Of a stretch of 64,000 nt of DNA, positions 37,006-49,576 are shown one piece after another (position 1 is the first letter of the stretch; each line of letters begins with the position of its first letter). Below the pieces are notes generated by a model. The model made no database searches and was not told the origin of the DNA. It saw only the letters and a list, made by a program, of their open reading frames with translations. This stretch comes from Parasponia andersonii (taxonomy: Eukaryota > Streptophyta > Magnoliopsida > Rosales > Cannabaceae), in assembly GCA_002914805.1 (NCBI GenBank), contig JXTB01000004.1, positions 2,277,824-2,341,823 on the forward strand, in the 5' to 3' direction. A program made the translations under genes and the position numbers.

Positions 37006-39335
37006 TGTCACAATTGGAAATCTAAGGCTGTGACTTTTGGTATATATATGTGAAAATAGTAATAAACAATGAAATTTCAAAATTTCAGTAAATCGAGTAC
37101 TTGAAATTTAAGTTTTAGTTCTCAAAAGTAAGTAAATGACAAGATAGGATAAATTTGATAATCATGATATTATCTACCAGTTTTAAATTTCTAAGAAATT
37201 CTTTATTTTAAGTTTAGAGAAAATCCCAATTATCTAGTTTAAAAACTTTTATTAATTCATGAAGTTTAATGAAACAATTTAATTTAAAACCCTAAGCCCA
37301 ATGTTCAAATAATTTACCTAAAATCATTTTAATTTCTAAGTACTCGATTTAATAGTAAAAATCATCCTTATATATCTACTTAGTAAATATATTATTAGTG
37401 GCTAAATAAATTTGGCACAGAAAGATAAGTTGACATAGAGTACGAACTAAATCAAGTAAAAGAGTTGAAAATGCAAGCATACACCAAGCATGTTTGCCAA
37501 ACTACCAAAGTAATTACCACAAAATAAATCGACACCTGAGAATGAAAGGAAGTATGGGGTGAGCATGTGAATACTCAGTAAAAATTCAATTACCTTTTTG
37601 AATGGATGCAATTTTATGAAACCTGTATGATTAATACCTTTTCTAAAATCCATTTATAAACTAAGTATAAAATAATTAATATCCAGAGTAGTCATATATT
37701 CAAAACTAAAACCAAAAATATACATTTGTACATATCATAAATCAACTTATCCCATGAGCTCATACCTTCTCATCACGAACTAGAGTAACTTGTACTACGT
37801 GTACTAAGTACTCTCTACCTGATAACTATCCCAGAAAATCGTAGGGAAACCTATGTGTCTAATGTACTGAACTGAAGAGGCAACTGAATGCCTATACTTA
37901 CCGAACGACAATAATCAGAAAAAAATCATGTGCAAGTTTACGAGCTCTCACCGAAGGCAAGTATACTAGTCCACCTACTATAACACCACGATGCCTAAGA
38001 TGTATCTTAAGTGTGATCCTATGGTATGTACAATATGTAACAAGTTATATATAATAAGCATACAGAACATAATCAAACAATGCTTTAAAACTCCACTTGA
38101 TATTATTCTTGAATTTACTATACCTTAGGTAGAAAATTCGCTTAATCTCCCAAGATCATGATTTTATAAACCTGTATAGAAGTCACACAGTCTAATTCTA
38201 GAATAATCCAAGATTTTCCAACAATTCATTAAATATTTAATTCACGATTTTTCACAAAATAGTCATAATGCAAAATTTAAATTAAATCATCTATAAAACT
38301 AGATAATTGAGCCCCTACCTCAATTGAGTGTCCAAATAGTACTACAAAGCTATAGAGGGAGTTTAGTATCGTTTGTGTGTCGTTTGGAAGGTTGAGCGTC
38401 ATTTTCAAACCTTTAATCGATAGGATTGAAATCTCGATTTTAAATCGGAGTTTCAAATCATGAAATAGACTTTACTACTGAATTCAAAGCACCCAAAATG
38501 CTGGGTTAGACATAATTTGACTGATTTGGACTCGAGCCGAACTCGAGCCCACAATAGGCAAATCAAGACAATCTAAGCTGTTAGATTTAGATTTTAGTGC
38601 CCGTCATCAAATATAGGCAATATATATATATATCAAAATTTTAATTTTTGCGAGTACCTCACAAATATAAGGTTTATTTTAGGATCTAACGATCGGATTG
38701 AAAATTTTAAATATAAAACTAAAATAGCTCAAAATTGATAAAAATGACAAAATTCAATCCGAATAATATTGAGTCAGGATATATATACCACTGAAAGATC
38801 ATGACGAGATGAGTTGAATGAGACTAGTTTCACGACATGAGGTGGCTGGAGTTAACATCAGTGAGCAAAAACACCAACGCCCTCCACCTTAAATTTTTGA
38901 TGTTGGCGAGCTCCGGTGAGGTCCAGATTGATGGCGAAGCTCTGTCTGAGTCTGGCGTCTGACCTAGGTAGTTCACGGCAACTGTCATCGGCTGGAAGTG
39001 TCCATCGGCGGTGGTCTTGTGGCTGCAAGCTTTGGCTAGGAGAAAGATGGAGAAGATGTCGAGGGAGAAGAGAGAGGAGTTGAAGGAAAAGAGGAAGAGA
39101 AAGAATGTGACACATGGGGGTCTCTAAATAGGCAATATTAAGTTTTTAATATTATGTTTTTACTATAACCTTAAAAATTCCTTTTAGTTTAGTCCTTAAA
39201 AATTATGAAATTTCCCCAATTTCTAGTTTTTCATTTCAATAAAATCTAAAGCTTGTATTTAATAAACCTCATTATTTTATTCAAAAAAATTATTAAATGA
39301 CCAAAATACTCCTTACTAAAATAAGGGATTTTACA
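37006..39335 (-). mobile_element. LTR (5' LTR of a minus-strand element), about 2.33 kb
   Basis: Read on the minus strand it starts TGTAAAATCCCTTATTTTAG and ends CCAATTGTGACA, then a primer-binding site. It is homologous to the LTR at 50166-52430 (start TGTGAAACCCCTTATTTTAA) and to 53667-56570. The flanks AAAAT and ATTAG differ, so it is not a solo LTR. A TATTTAG promoter-like box and a leader-like segment near 39.1 kb produce an 85-residue open frame that I do not regard as a gene. Confidence 0.8.
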
Positions 39336-40395
39336 ATTAGTATTGGTCGTAAATTATTTTTAGATTATTGTCTTTCATAGCTATGGAATATATAGAAATT
39401 CTTGATAACGAAAATGAACTTGAATCTCGGAATAATGATGATGTTGATGTATGGACTCAAAAGAGTGAAGAGATATCATTAATATCATGGTATAAGAAGT
39501 TATAAAAGGAAACTGAAATACTACAACATTTACTAAATTAGCATGGTATCATATTCATGGGAAACTTTTTATAAAAAGCAAAAGAAGCTGTACTGACATT
39601 TAAGTGAGGAATAAATTCAACTTACTCAAGCGAAAATAAAACGACTTCAAGATGTTATTGAAAAAGATGGGCATTAGGTATAATTCTACTACTGGACAAG
39701 TTACTGCAACAGATGATTTTTTTTTTTAACAGCTCATGTGATCATATGTGATTATTGTAGTATTTTTAGATTTTATAGATTTCACGTCTTAGCATGATGT
39801 TATTTTCTTAATTTATACAAGTACGACAAGTAATTAGTATTGGTCGTAAATTATTTTTAGATTATTGTCTTTCATAACTATAGAATATATAGAAATTCTT
39901 GATAATGGAAATGAACTTGAATCTAGGAATAATGATGATGTTGATGTATGCACTCAAAAAAGTGAAGAGATATCATTAATATCATAGTATAAGAAGTTAT
40001 AAAAGGAAACCGAAATACTACAAAATTTACTAATTATTGTCTTTTATTGCTATGGAATATATAGAAATTCTTGATAACGAAAATGAACTTGAATCTCGGA
40101 ATAATGATGATGTTGATGTATTGACTTAAAAGAGTGAAGAGATATCATTAATATCATAGTATAAGAAGTTATAAAAGGAAACTGAAATACTACAACATTT
40201 ACTAAATTAGCATGGTATCATATTCATGGGAAACTTTTTGTAAAAAGCAAAAGAAACTATACTGACATTTAAGTGAGGAATAAATTCAACTTACACAAGC
40301 GAAAACAAAAGGACTTCAAGATGTTATTGAAAGAGATGGACATTAGGTACCATTCTACTACTGGACAAGTTATTGCAACGGATGATTTTTTTAAT
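39336..40395. repeat. Three tandem, partly truncated copies of a decayed coding-like segment
   Basis: Copies begin near 39337, 39832 and 40034; the middle one is truncated. They share CTATGGAATATATAGAAATT and AACTTGAATCTCGGAATAAT type blocks. The frame from ATGGAATATATAG is open for about 40 codons (acidic, with SWYKKL), then stops. A later stretch reads MGIRYNSTTGQVTATDDF, reminiscent of the Myb/SANT-like domain of PIF/Harbinger-associated or L10-interacting MYB proteins. Stops and frameshifts occur in each copy. Confidence 0.6.
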
Positions 40396-40419
40396 GCCTC
40401 ATGTGACACTTAAGTTTAT

Positions 40420-42512
40420 ATTAGGGATGACAATTCGTATTATCATGTCGTGTTTAAATCGACATAATTACGACACTATATGGTAACACTCCAATCCAAA
40501 CATGACACAATTATGAAACGTATCAAAAGCTTAAACCCGAATACGACATGATTAATACATGTGTAATATAACACGATATGTGTAACCCGTTTAATAAATA
40601 TATTATATATCATATTATGATCTATTTGTTCAAAATTGATTCGATTACTCTAATTTAAAACGATTATACATTAATTAATTCAACTTTATATATGTAAATA
40701 TGTTTGGAATTAATCAAAATCATATTTAAAATATTAAAATACAAATAAATTTATCATATTAGTGTACTCGAGACGGAAACGACTTTTTTAATTAAACGGA
40801 TTATACGAGTTATTTTTGGATTAAGCAGATTGTCCCGAAATCTACCTATTAATTATTTGTGTTATATGTGTTAACCTAAAATTGACATAAAAATTAAATA
40901 AATCACCTAATCTCGTTTATTTTGTATTATTTTCGAGTTGTAGCGTATAGTAGAAAATTGCAGGCCTTAGTTTACATAAGATACGAAGAAACCCATGTTG
41001 AGCACCGACTTCATCAAGTGGACTTTTGTCATGAATTTAGGGCCCAATATACAATTGACTACCAAGCAAATATGGATATACTAAACGGACCACTTGATTC
41101 TCTGTAATTCAACTTGGTAGGCCCATGAATGTTGCCGCTGGGTTTCCTTCTAACATGTAATCTTATTTTTCAGTCGAAAATCTATTTCTTCCTTTTTTAT
41201 TTTGTCTTTGGTCCAAATTTCCATTTCATCTTCATGGTTGTAATTCTTTTTCGGAATATTATTATTTTTATATTTTGGATTTTGATATTTTTTTTAAATT
41301 ATATTTTATATTTTTGTTATTATCACTTAAATTTGAAATTTATTATAAATTTATATCCTGACACCAATTTAAAATAGTTAATTTATTAAGATGTCGTTTA
41401 AAAAATTAAAAATAAACTCTATAGAAATTGATATAAAAATAAGTTTATTAATCTTCTTAGTAAATTAGCTGCTCTAAATTAGTTTTAGAATATAAATTTG
41501 TAATAAATTTTAAATTTAAGAATCAATATTGATAATAATCAAAATATAAAATATAAATTGAATAAAATATCAAAATATAAGGTATAAAAGTAAAACCCTC
41601 CTTATTTTTCCGGTCAAAGAAAAATAACAAAATTAGGTAGCAACTATAAATAGAAGTAATTACCAAATATAGAATTTAGGTATAAAAATATGTGTAAATA
41701 TTAACCCATCGCTCCAAAGGTCAAAATCGATTAAAAAAAAAAAAAGGACTGAAAGTTTTGACTGAACCATGATCGCAAATTCACTGGAGGATGGCAAACA
41801 AAAATCTCAAATGGTTGAATTGGCTATATTATCAAAATACTTGCAGTCCAGAGCCCCAATAATACATACATGGAGCCCCAAAATTCAATTCCTTTCATTC
41901 CCTTTAGAAGTTTCCATACTTATAGACCAACCATACAACAACTCCCACAATGACATCGTACACCATTGTCGTCGAGGAGAAGAGTCCAAAGGAGGAAGAA
42001 ACCAAGCCTAGAAAAATCGGGTCGAAGAAGGTGAGGCTAGAAAAATCAGAGTTAAAAAAGCTGAGAACCTAGATAAATCATAGTCAGATAAGCTTTTGAA
42101 CTTGACCATGGCTGATACTCACATAAAAAGGAGAGATAAAGGAGAATAATCTATGTTAAAAGAAAGGACAATATTGGAAATAACTTAGATAAAGAATTAC
42201 TACATTTTAATAAGGGTCATATAGCTACAAACTTTAGAAATTTGGTCATCTATCAATACATTATGCCAAAAACGTCCACTCAGCATAATTTCTCATGTAA
42301 ATTGAAATACTGACACACAATACATACTAATCCGAAATTGATACCCCAATAGACATTAATTGATACAGTGATATAAAATTGATATACTAATAAAACTGAT
42401 ATATAAAAAATTCATCCACTAAAACATGGCTATTTTGCAAAAAAAAAATATAAAAGGGACATTTGTTAAATAGGTTTTAAAACTGGCCATTAATTACAAT
42501 GCGGTTAAAAAT
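40420..42512. other. Gene-free stretch of interspersed repeats
   Basis: A common plant repeat begins near 40424 (GGGATGACAATTCGTATTAT) and runs to about 40920. A MITE lies at 41262-41598. The 80-residue plus frame at 41769-42011 is unrecognised and followed by a short degenerate repeat of lysine-rich codons to about 42065. I do not call a gene. Confidence 0.4.
41262..41598. mobile_element. MITE with long inverted arms, copy 1 (family of 45380)
   Basis: The left arm (GTTATTATCACTTAAATTTG, then AATTTATTAAGAT) is repeated in inverse on the right (ATCTTCTTAGTAAATTAGCT, AATATTGATAATAATC). It aligns over its length with 45380-45718. The ends are approximate. Confidence 0.6.
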
Positions 42513-44018
42513 AGAGAAATCAGTCAAATATGCATCATAATAAGCATATTTTGGTCCATATGCTCTTCTTAATAAAAGTTTGTAAAATATGCATATCACT
42601 TAAAAAGTTATATTTGCCCATAATAAATTATATGTTTCTTTTCTTTTTAACCAAGTCGAAATCTTTTCTCCTCTATGTCTCTATGCTTCTCTATATCTCG
42701 ATTCTTAAAGTTAACCATCATATAAAGAGCTGAAATTGTAAGATTAGAAAAAAAAAAAATAAAAGGAAAAATATGAGAAAAGATAATTGGAAAAATAATA
42801 AAAAAGAATTTGAGAAGAAACTCCGTTTCTCATCTCTCATATTACCGTTAAATTCATTATTTCCCTCTGTTCTCTCTTTATTCTTCTCCACTTAGTTCTA
42901 GTATAGTTTAAAATAATATATTATCAAATTTTGAGATGTTATGAGGTCATTTATGTATTGGAAAGTCATTTTGAAGTTAATTTTTAAAAGTTTTAACAAA
43001 AAAATTGTGATAATTTTCGATGGTTTTTCGATAATATTTCGATGAAGATTATATTCTCATTCAAATCTCGATAAAAATAGTATTTTTGATAATTTTTGAT
43101 GCATTTTCAATGCAATTTTGATAAAAATGGTATTCTCAGTTTTATTTTGATAAAGTGGCATTTTTGATTATTTTTGATACAATTTCGATGTTTTTTCGAT
43201 GATACTTTGATGAAGTGGTATTTTTCATAATATTTGGTAGAATTTCGATATAATTTCGGTAAAGTGATATTTTTGATAAAATAATTATCAAAAATATCAC
43301 TTTCATCGAAATATTATCGAAAATGCAACCAGTTGCATCAAAAAAAATAAAAAATGCCACTTTATCGAAAAATTATTGAAAATATCATTTTCATTGAAAT
43401 ATTATTGAAAGTACATCAAAAATTTTTAGAAATACTATTTTTATCGAAATTTAACTAAGAATATAATTTTCATCGAAATATCATTAAAAAGCTATCGAAA
43501 ATCATCGAAAATTATTGCGACTTTTTTTTTTTTAATTAAAACTCGTAAAAATTAACCTCAAAATGATTTTTCAACACATAAATGACCTCATAACATTTCG
43601 AAATTTGATAATATGTTATTTTAAACTATATCTAGATCTTAGTGGAGAAGAATGAATAGAGAAAAGAGGGAAATGATGAGTTTGACAGCGATATGAAAGA
43701 TGAGAACGAGATTTTTTTTCTCAAATTCTTTTTTCTTCTTTTTCCAATTATCTTTTCTCGTATTTTTTCTTTTATTCTTTTCTAATATTATAATTTTAGC
43801 TCTTCGTATGAGAGTTAACTTGAAAAATCGAGATACAAATAAACATAGAGGCATGGAAGAGATTTAGTTAGGTTTAAAGGGAAGAGAAAGAGATGTACAA
43901 TTTATTTAGAGTAAATATGACTTTTTAAGTGTTACATGCATGCTTTATAAACTTTTATTGAAGAGAGTATATGGATCAAAATATGCCTACTCTGACGCAT
44001 ATTTGACCTAATTTCTCT
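42513..44018. mobile_element. 1.5-kb palindromic (foldback / MULE-like) element
   Basis: The two arms (42513-43279 and 43285-44018) are inverted copies. The centre has a perfect 19-bp stem (43261-43279 with 43285-43303) around a 5-nt loop. Outer ends are AGAGAAAT and ATTTCTCT, followed inward by CAGTCAAATATGCATC / GATGCATATTTGAC type sequence. Flanks TTAAAAAT and TTAAAAAG suggest an 8-bp target duplication with one change. Short open frames inside are arm by-products. A read-through transcript would fold into a hairpin of about 750 bp. Confidence 0.85.
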
Positions 44019-44184
44019 TTAAAAAGGGCTATTTTATTTATTTATTATTTTTTTTATAAATACTCAGAATATGACACCCTTACTAATTTCTGAAGCCCAC
44101 GGCCGGGTGAAACAGGATTCGAGGCCCACGTAGAAATCATATAGTTGGGCCATTCTAGCAATATTTAAGATAAATATTGAATTT

Positions 44185-44475
44185 ATATGGTAAAATTTTT
44201 AACAAATTCCCAGAATTTCCAACTTTTTGAAAAATAAGTCTTTAGAAAAATATCATTTTCAAAATATTTTAAAAATATTACTATTTACTAATTGATGAGG
44301 TATTTCATGTAATTGGTCAAGTTATTTGAGGTGATTAGACTAGTTACCTTAAATAATTGTTGGTTACTCTAAGTAACTTGATTAATTATGTTGTGTGTCT
44401 TTAAAAAATCCCAATTTTACAAAATGATAGTTTTTAAATGGTTTTCAAAAGTTCCAGCCCAATTTTTCAATTTTT
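44185..44475. repeat. Unnamed interspersed repeat, copy 2 of 3
   Basis: It shares the order of blocks with 1945-2335: a AGAAAAATATCA word, then TTGGTCAAGTTATTTGAGGT, then GTTACTCTAAGTAACTTGAT. It is more diverged. Confidence 0.45.
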
Positions 44476-44654
44476 TTTGTTATGGGCTTTGATTTTTGTA
44501 AGAAGCCCAATGTTTAAAGGATGAATGCTTTACAAGTCTATAAGAAACGAAAGCCAATCGTCTTAAGAATATAAAAGAGAGGCAGATGGATGGAGTTATT
44601 TATTTATTATTGCTACAAGAATTTTGATTTTATATATTAAAATTTCAAAAAAAA

Positions 44655-44985
44655 AATTTAAAAATCCTAAGTTTTGAAATTTTTTGAAAAATTCTAAATT
44701 TTATTCAGAAAAATACTACTGTTAAAAATATTTTATTTAAATAAATAGAACTTTTTACAAGATGAGATACCTGAGGTAAAGAGTCTGATTATCTTAATTA
44801 ACTTGATTGGTTAGTTCGAGTAATTTTAAAAAGTACTAATTTTAAAGAAAAACTCATATTGTTCTATTATTTTTAAAAAGTGTTATTTTTTTAATAAAGT
44901 TTTAAAAAATAATATATTTCTAATAAATTCAGGATTTTTCAAAAAGTTTAACCGATCTGGGTTTTTCAATTTTTCAGACTTCGGG
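44655..44985. repeat. Unnamed interspersed repeat, copy 3 of 3
   Basis: It shows AGAAAAATACTACTGTTAAA, then GAGATACCTGAGGTAAAGAG, then AACTTGATTGGTTAGTTCGA, and ends near TTTTTCAATTTTTCAGAC. It lies 180 bp from copy 2 in the same general layout. Confidence 0.45.
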
Positions 44986-45379
44986 CCCTGTTTTCTTTTG
45001 TTTTTTTTTTTTTTTAAGAGGACCAAATTGTTGTGTGTGTGTGTGTGTGTTTTTTTTTTTGAACGAAGGGATGGTGTTGAGTTAATTTAACATGCAATCT
45101 TACACTGAGATATAACTAATGATATTATAGTGGAATTTTTATCTGATACGAGTAGATCATTCATTGGCAATAATCCCAAATTAAAATTTTGCAAATTATC
45201 TGAATTAATTCGCTATTGTGATGTGTATTTCAATCAATTTTGGCTGCCAACGTAATTACGACTTATTTTTTAATTATTTTTTTGAGTAAAACATATATAA
45301 TAACGACTTTTACTTGACAAATAAGTCCAGTAATTAAGGAAAAAAGAAGTAAACTTCTAGCTAGCTAGTTATTTTAATT

Positions 45380-45718
45380 GGGATAGTATCTCTTTTATAT
45401 TTTATATTTTTATACTTTGTTTTTTAGTTATTATCAATATTGATTCTTAGATTTGAAATTTGTTACAAATTTATGCCCTGACATTAATTTATAATAGTTA
45501 ATTTATCAAGATGATTTAATAAACTTATTGTCAGACAAGTTTTAATATAGCTTATTTTTAATAAATGGTATCTTGATAAATTAACTGCTCTAAATTAGTG
45601 TCAAGGTATAAATTTATAACAAGTTTTATCTCTAAGGGTTAATATTGATAATAAACAAAATACAAGGTATAATTTGAACAAAATATCAAAATACAAAGTA
45701 TAAAAGTGATTATATCCC
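45380..45718. mobile_element. MITE with long inverted arms, copy 2, 339 bp
   Basis: Ends GGGATAGTATC and GATTATATCCC form a terminal inverted pair; the arms continue as TTTTATACTTTG / CAAAGTATAAAA. The interior shows TTAATTTATCAAGATG against ATCTTGATAAATTAA. It is related to 41262-41598. No certain target duplication. Confidence 0.7.
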
Positions 45719-47642
45719 TAACAAATTGCAATATCATTTCTTTCTGAAATTGTTCCCTATTAGCTCATGAATAATATTCAGTTTTAAATCATTTAAATTT
45801 AAGGTTGGCATATTAGTAATTACATACAAAAATTGATGTTAGTGTTGTCCGTAAACTCAGAAAGGAGTTTAGAAAGCTAAAAGAAAAATTTAAAAGCTCC
45901 AGAATTAAAATGAGATTGTTATAATAATTTTAGAGCTAACAAGGCAATCAATCCTTGTTTCATATTCACAAGGCCTCTACATTTTAGAAACTTCTACATC
46001 GTCAAAGAAAACCCTAACCCACCACCCTACTTGACTTGATTGCTCATCGGCTATCAACAATAGCTAGCATACCCTCTCACAAGAATGGTCTTTTCTGGAG
46101 TGAGTTGGCAAAATAGCCTTTTTTGGAACACACTTTTGCAAAAACATCTATGTTTTAAATTACTTTGTAAAATAATTTTTCTTAATAATACTCGATTATA
46201 CTCCATCTCATATTCGATTACTGTTTAACACTATACTCTACTGTATTTGCAAAGAGTTTTAAAACATAGATTTTTCATCAAAACTCGCTTTGAAAAGATG
46301 TATTTCACTTAATTGCTCAATTTTCTTTAAGTATACTCTTGGGATAATCCCACTAAAAGCTCCTTACCTTTTTTTTTTTTTTAAAAAGGTCCTTTTTCAT
46401 TTTCCAATGTTAAATTCAATGTTATTTTGAATATTGTGTTATTAGATAATTTTTTTTAGACTTTAGATATGAATATATTTTTTGGTAAAAAACATTTAGT
46501 TTTATCAAGCTACATTTACGAACCAAGAACATGGTAAACTTAGTTATATTAGGATTATTTTTAACATAAAAAATAAAATGAAAACAATGGTTCTTCGCCG
46601 TGCATTATGGTCTTTGTACCACTGTAGCTCCTTTTTTTTTTTTTTTTTTAATATTTTGATAGTTATAAATTGACTAGCACATGCTTTTAAAATTTGACAA
46701 TTTTTAAAGTGGAATGGCCAATTTATAGTGCAACAATATCAATGTACAGGATAAAGCTACTATATAATTTGATAATCCGATACTAAAGAAGTACAATGAT
46801 TATAATTCGTATATAATGAACAAAACTCAACCCTATACCCTCTATTAAGGTTGAATCGTGTGTAAACCTTTGTCTTTTCTTCTTCGATTTAATTTTACTT
46901 ATAAGTCATAACACCTGGTGGCGATAAAAACAAGCCAGAACTAGGAAAAAGGGACCGATCAGTAGGTCCTTTCTTTCCTATACGATACATAAATAAAGTC
47001 TCATACGTATCACGGGTAATTGAGAAAGTGAAATATTGGAACTGAAAGAGAATTATTATAGTTAGCGACAACAAAAAGGTTATATGCCAGGAATGTTTCT
47101 TCGTTTCACCTACAAAGGCAGTCAATTCCAAGATAAGTAGTAGTAGAGTCATATGACTCATATATTGAACAATTGAAGATAAAAAAAAAGAAGCAACAAA
47201 AAAAAACAAAAACAAAATAAGACAATTAATTAATTAAAGTTGCTTAAAGGAGAGAGACATTCCTTCAGCCCCTAAACCCGAAAAGTATAAACAAAAGTTA
47301 AAAAGCAGCCCATTCCCCCAACCCCACCACCTAAGCCGTAATTATGACACTAATAAGAGTGGGAATATTATGACTTAAAAAGCTTAAAACTATAATGATT
47401 ACACAAAAGCGATTCTCTCCATAAACTCCCATGCAAAAATTTTATTAAGCAATGTACTATATTACCCAATAGGATTTAAAAAACTAATATAAAAACTCTT
47501 ATTCTTATAAATGTTTATCATCAAAGAGGAAAAGAGTAAATATAGAATCTACTGCTATCTCTTGAGAGAGGTGATGGGTTCTGCACTGGCAAATAGAATC
47601 TATGTTGGGAGCTTTAAAAGGTGAGCCACCAAATCAATGATC

Positions 47643-47647
<5 letters not shown>
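45719..47647. other. Gene-free stretch with one short MITE
   Basis: A MITE of about 215 bp lies at 46105-46320: AACATCTATGTTTTAAA on the left is mirrored by TTTAAAACATAGATTTTTC on the right. The minus frame at 46895-47215 (106 residues, hydrophobic stretches) has no recognisable family and I do not call it a gene. Repeats and poly-T runs fill the rest. Confidence 0.4.

Positions 47648-47698
<51 letters not shown>
47648..47698. repeat. (GA) microsatellite, about 51 bp
   Basis: An uninterrupted GA dinucleotide run. In plants such runs can bind GAGA/BBR-BPC factors, but no gene start was found next to it. Other dinucleotide runs are (GT) at 45032-45050 and (TA) at 47928-47954, 35055-35084 and 62080-62101. 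Confidence 0.95.
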
Positions 47699-47704
<6 letters not shown>

Positions 47705-47924
47705 GAAGTAAGGATTCTGAGGTGCGTATGAGTGAGATGTTATGTGTCAGCTTGATGAGGCATGCGCTTCTTTCTAACTCCAAAGAGTAACTTGTTTGTT
47801 TATGTTACACATCAAAAGGACATTAAGGTGTTTTAGGGCACTGAGTGTTTCTTTTTCCTTTGGCGTTTTCCAACATTCCTTTGCGTTGTATTTGATATCT
47901 AGGGCCAAGGACGTTTGTTCCATG

Positions 47925-47956
<32 letters not shown>

Positions 47957-48359
47957 TTTTCTTTATGATTTATGAGTTCTTAAAATAAACACTAAATTCG
48001 ATGAACAAAAAGCCTACCTTCTTGCTATTGTCGTATTAATAGGGTTTTAGCACTGGGCGATGGTTTGATAGATAGAGAACCCAGAAGGACTCTCAAAGAC
48101 GTAAATGTGAGATACGAAAAATGCTTTTCTTGATTCGATCCTCAATCCAATGATTTTAATAATAGAAATGGAACTTTTTAGTGAATATATAAAGAGATCA
48201 TCCTAAAAGAAAAGTTACGTAAAAGATGAAGAACACTTTTGACTATATAATAGTGGTTTGTACACTACAAAACTTACACCTTTCCACGCTTGTTAATTAT
48301 TCTTTTTTCCAGTATTTTCCTAATTTATTTCTAAGAAAAGATTATATTTGACACGTCTT

Positions 48360-48600
48360 AATATATATATATATATATATATATATGAGCATAATAATTT
48401 TTTTTTCACAAGTATAAATCAACTTGATTAATGAAAATTTATCTTACATATTTTTTATATTAAAAAATAAAAAAATAATATTAATAATGTATACATCATT
48501 ATAACCGTTATATCAATCGAATAATTAGAAAAAAAATATCTACACGTACATAAAAAGAAAATATTTATTGAATTGTCAATCTATATATATACACGTATAT
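48360..48600 (+). mobile_element. TA-microsatellite-flanked MITE family, copy 3
   Basis: It follows a (TA) run (48361-48386) and ends TTGAATTGTCAATC next to another TA run. It shares TAATGAAAATTTA, CATATTTTTTATATTA and AATATTAATAATG blocks with the copy at 28451. Confidence 0.65.
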
Positions 48601-49576
48601 ATTATAGTGAAATTCAGTCAAATTGAAAAATATTTGCCCATAAGCTCTAAAATTTTTAAAAAAAAACCTCATTTTTTTTCCTTTTAAAATTCAGACGATA
48701 GTAGCAACACTAGCATAGTACATGATAATATATATTGATATTCTGATGCTTAACATCTAGAATAACTTTAGAATAACTTTAAGCACACAGAATAATCCTT
48801 AATGCCATTTCAGAAACCCTTCTACGATATCAGCTGCATGTATTTTTTTGGTATTTTATTTTGAAGTCCGGAACAAAATTCCCTTGTTCCATTTTCTGTG
48901 CTTCGATTTTCTATAGGGTCCTTTCATGCCCTTCTTTTCTATTAGGCATTCACTGATTCTTGTATGTGTTTGCTTGGATCTAAATTGAATCTAGAATTCA
49001 AATCGAAACTATGTAGTTGGTTGTGTGGGAATTAAAAAAACTAGTATCATAGACAAATATGTATTGAACTGAAGCAAGCAAAGATAAAAAAAAGAACAAA
49101 AAATCAAACAGCGACGAAGAACTCAAGATGTGCAAAGTTGGCTTTTACAAAAGCGTAGAAGTTCTATTGATCATTGGAGAAAAGGAAAAGAATCAATTTG
49201 ATTTTGATTTGGACTGAAACTTTCATGAAAGTCCAAGGAGAGATGCTCATTTTCATGCAAGTCCAAGTCCAAGGTTGGGGTTGACATTGCTTTTTCAAAC
49301 GATATAGTAGGGCTGTAGTTGGCATTTTGAACTATCAATCTTGGTTTGGTAAATGTATAATGATCAAATTATAAAAGCAGGGTGTCTCAAACACTTGAAG
49401 AAGGATTTGATAAGCAAGAATTTCTTCTAGGAAAGGCATGTAGGGTATAACGTGAGATGGCTTGTACTCGGTGCATATATTAGAAAAGTATATTATGAGA
49501 GAAGAAGTTTTGGCTGCGTAAAAAATTCAAGAAAGGGTGAAAATGGTCACAAAGAATTCATTATGAGTGTCTCGAT
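48601..49576. other. Gene-free stretch
   Basis: AT-rich on the left, more mixed on the right (from about 49080). The right part may be decayed retroelement interior, given the purine tract that follows, but no frame survives. Confidence 0.35.

Noticed and set aside
38858..39115. 85-residue minus-strand frame as a gene
   Set aside because: It lies in the leader-like part of an LTR and is not conserved in the related LTRs.
46895..47215. 106-residue hydrophobic minus-strand frame as a membrane protein
   Set aside because: It is low complexity (F, L, I, S) in AT-rich DNA, with no family resemblance and no neighbouring exon.
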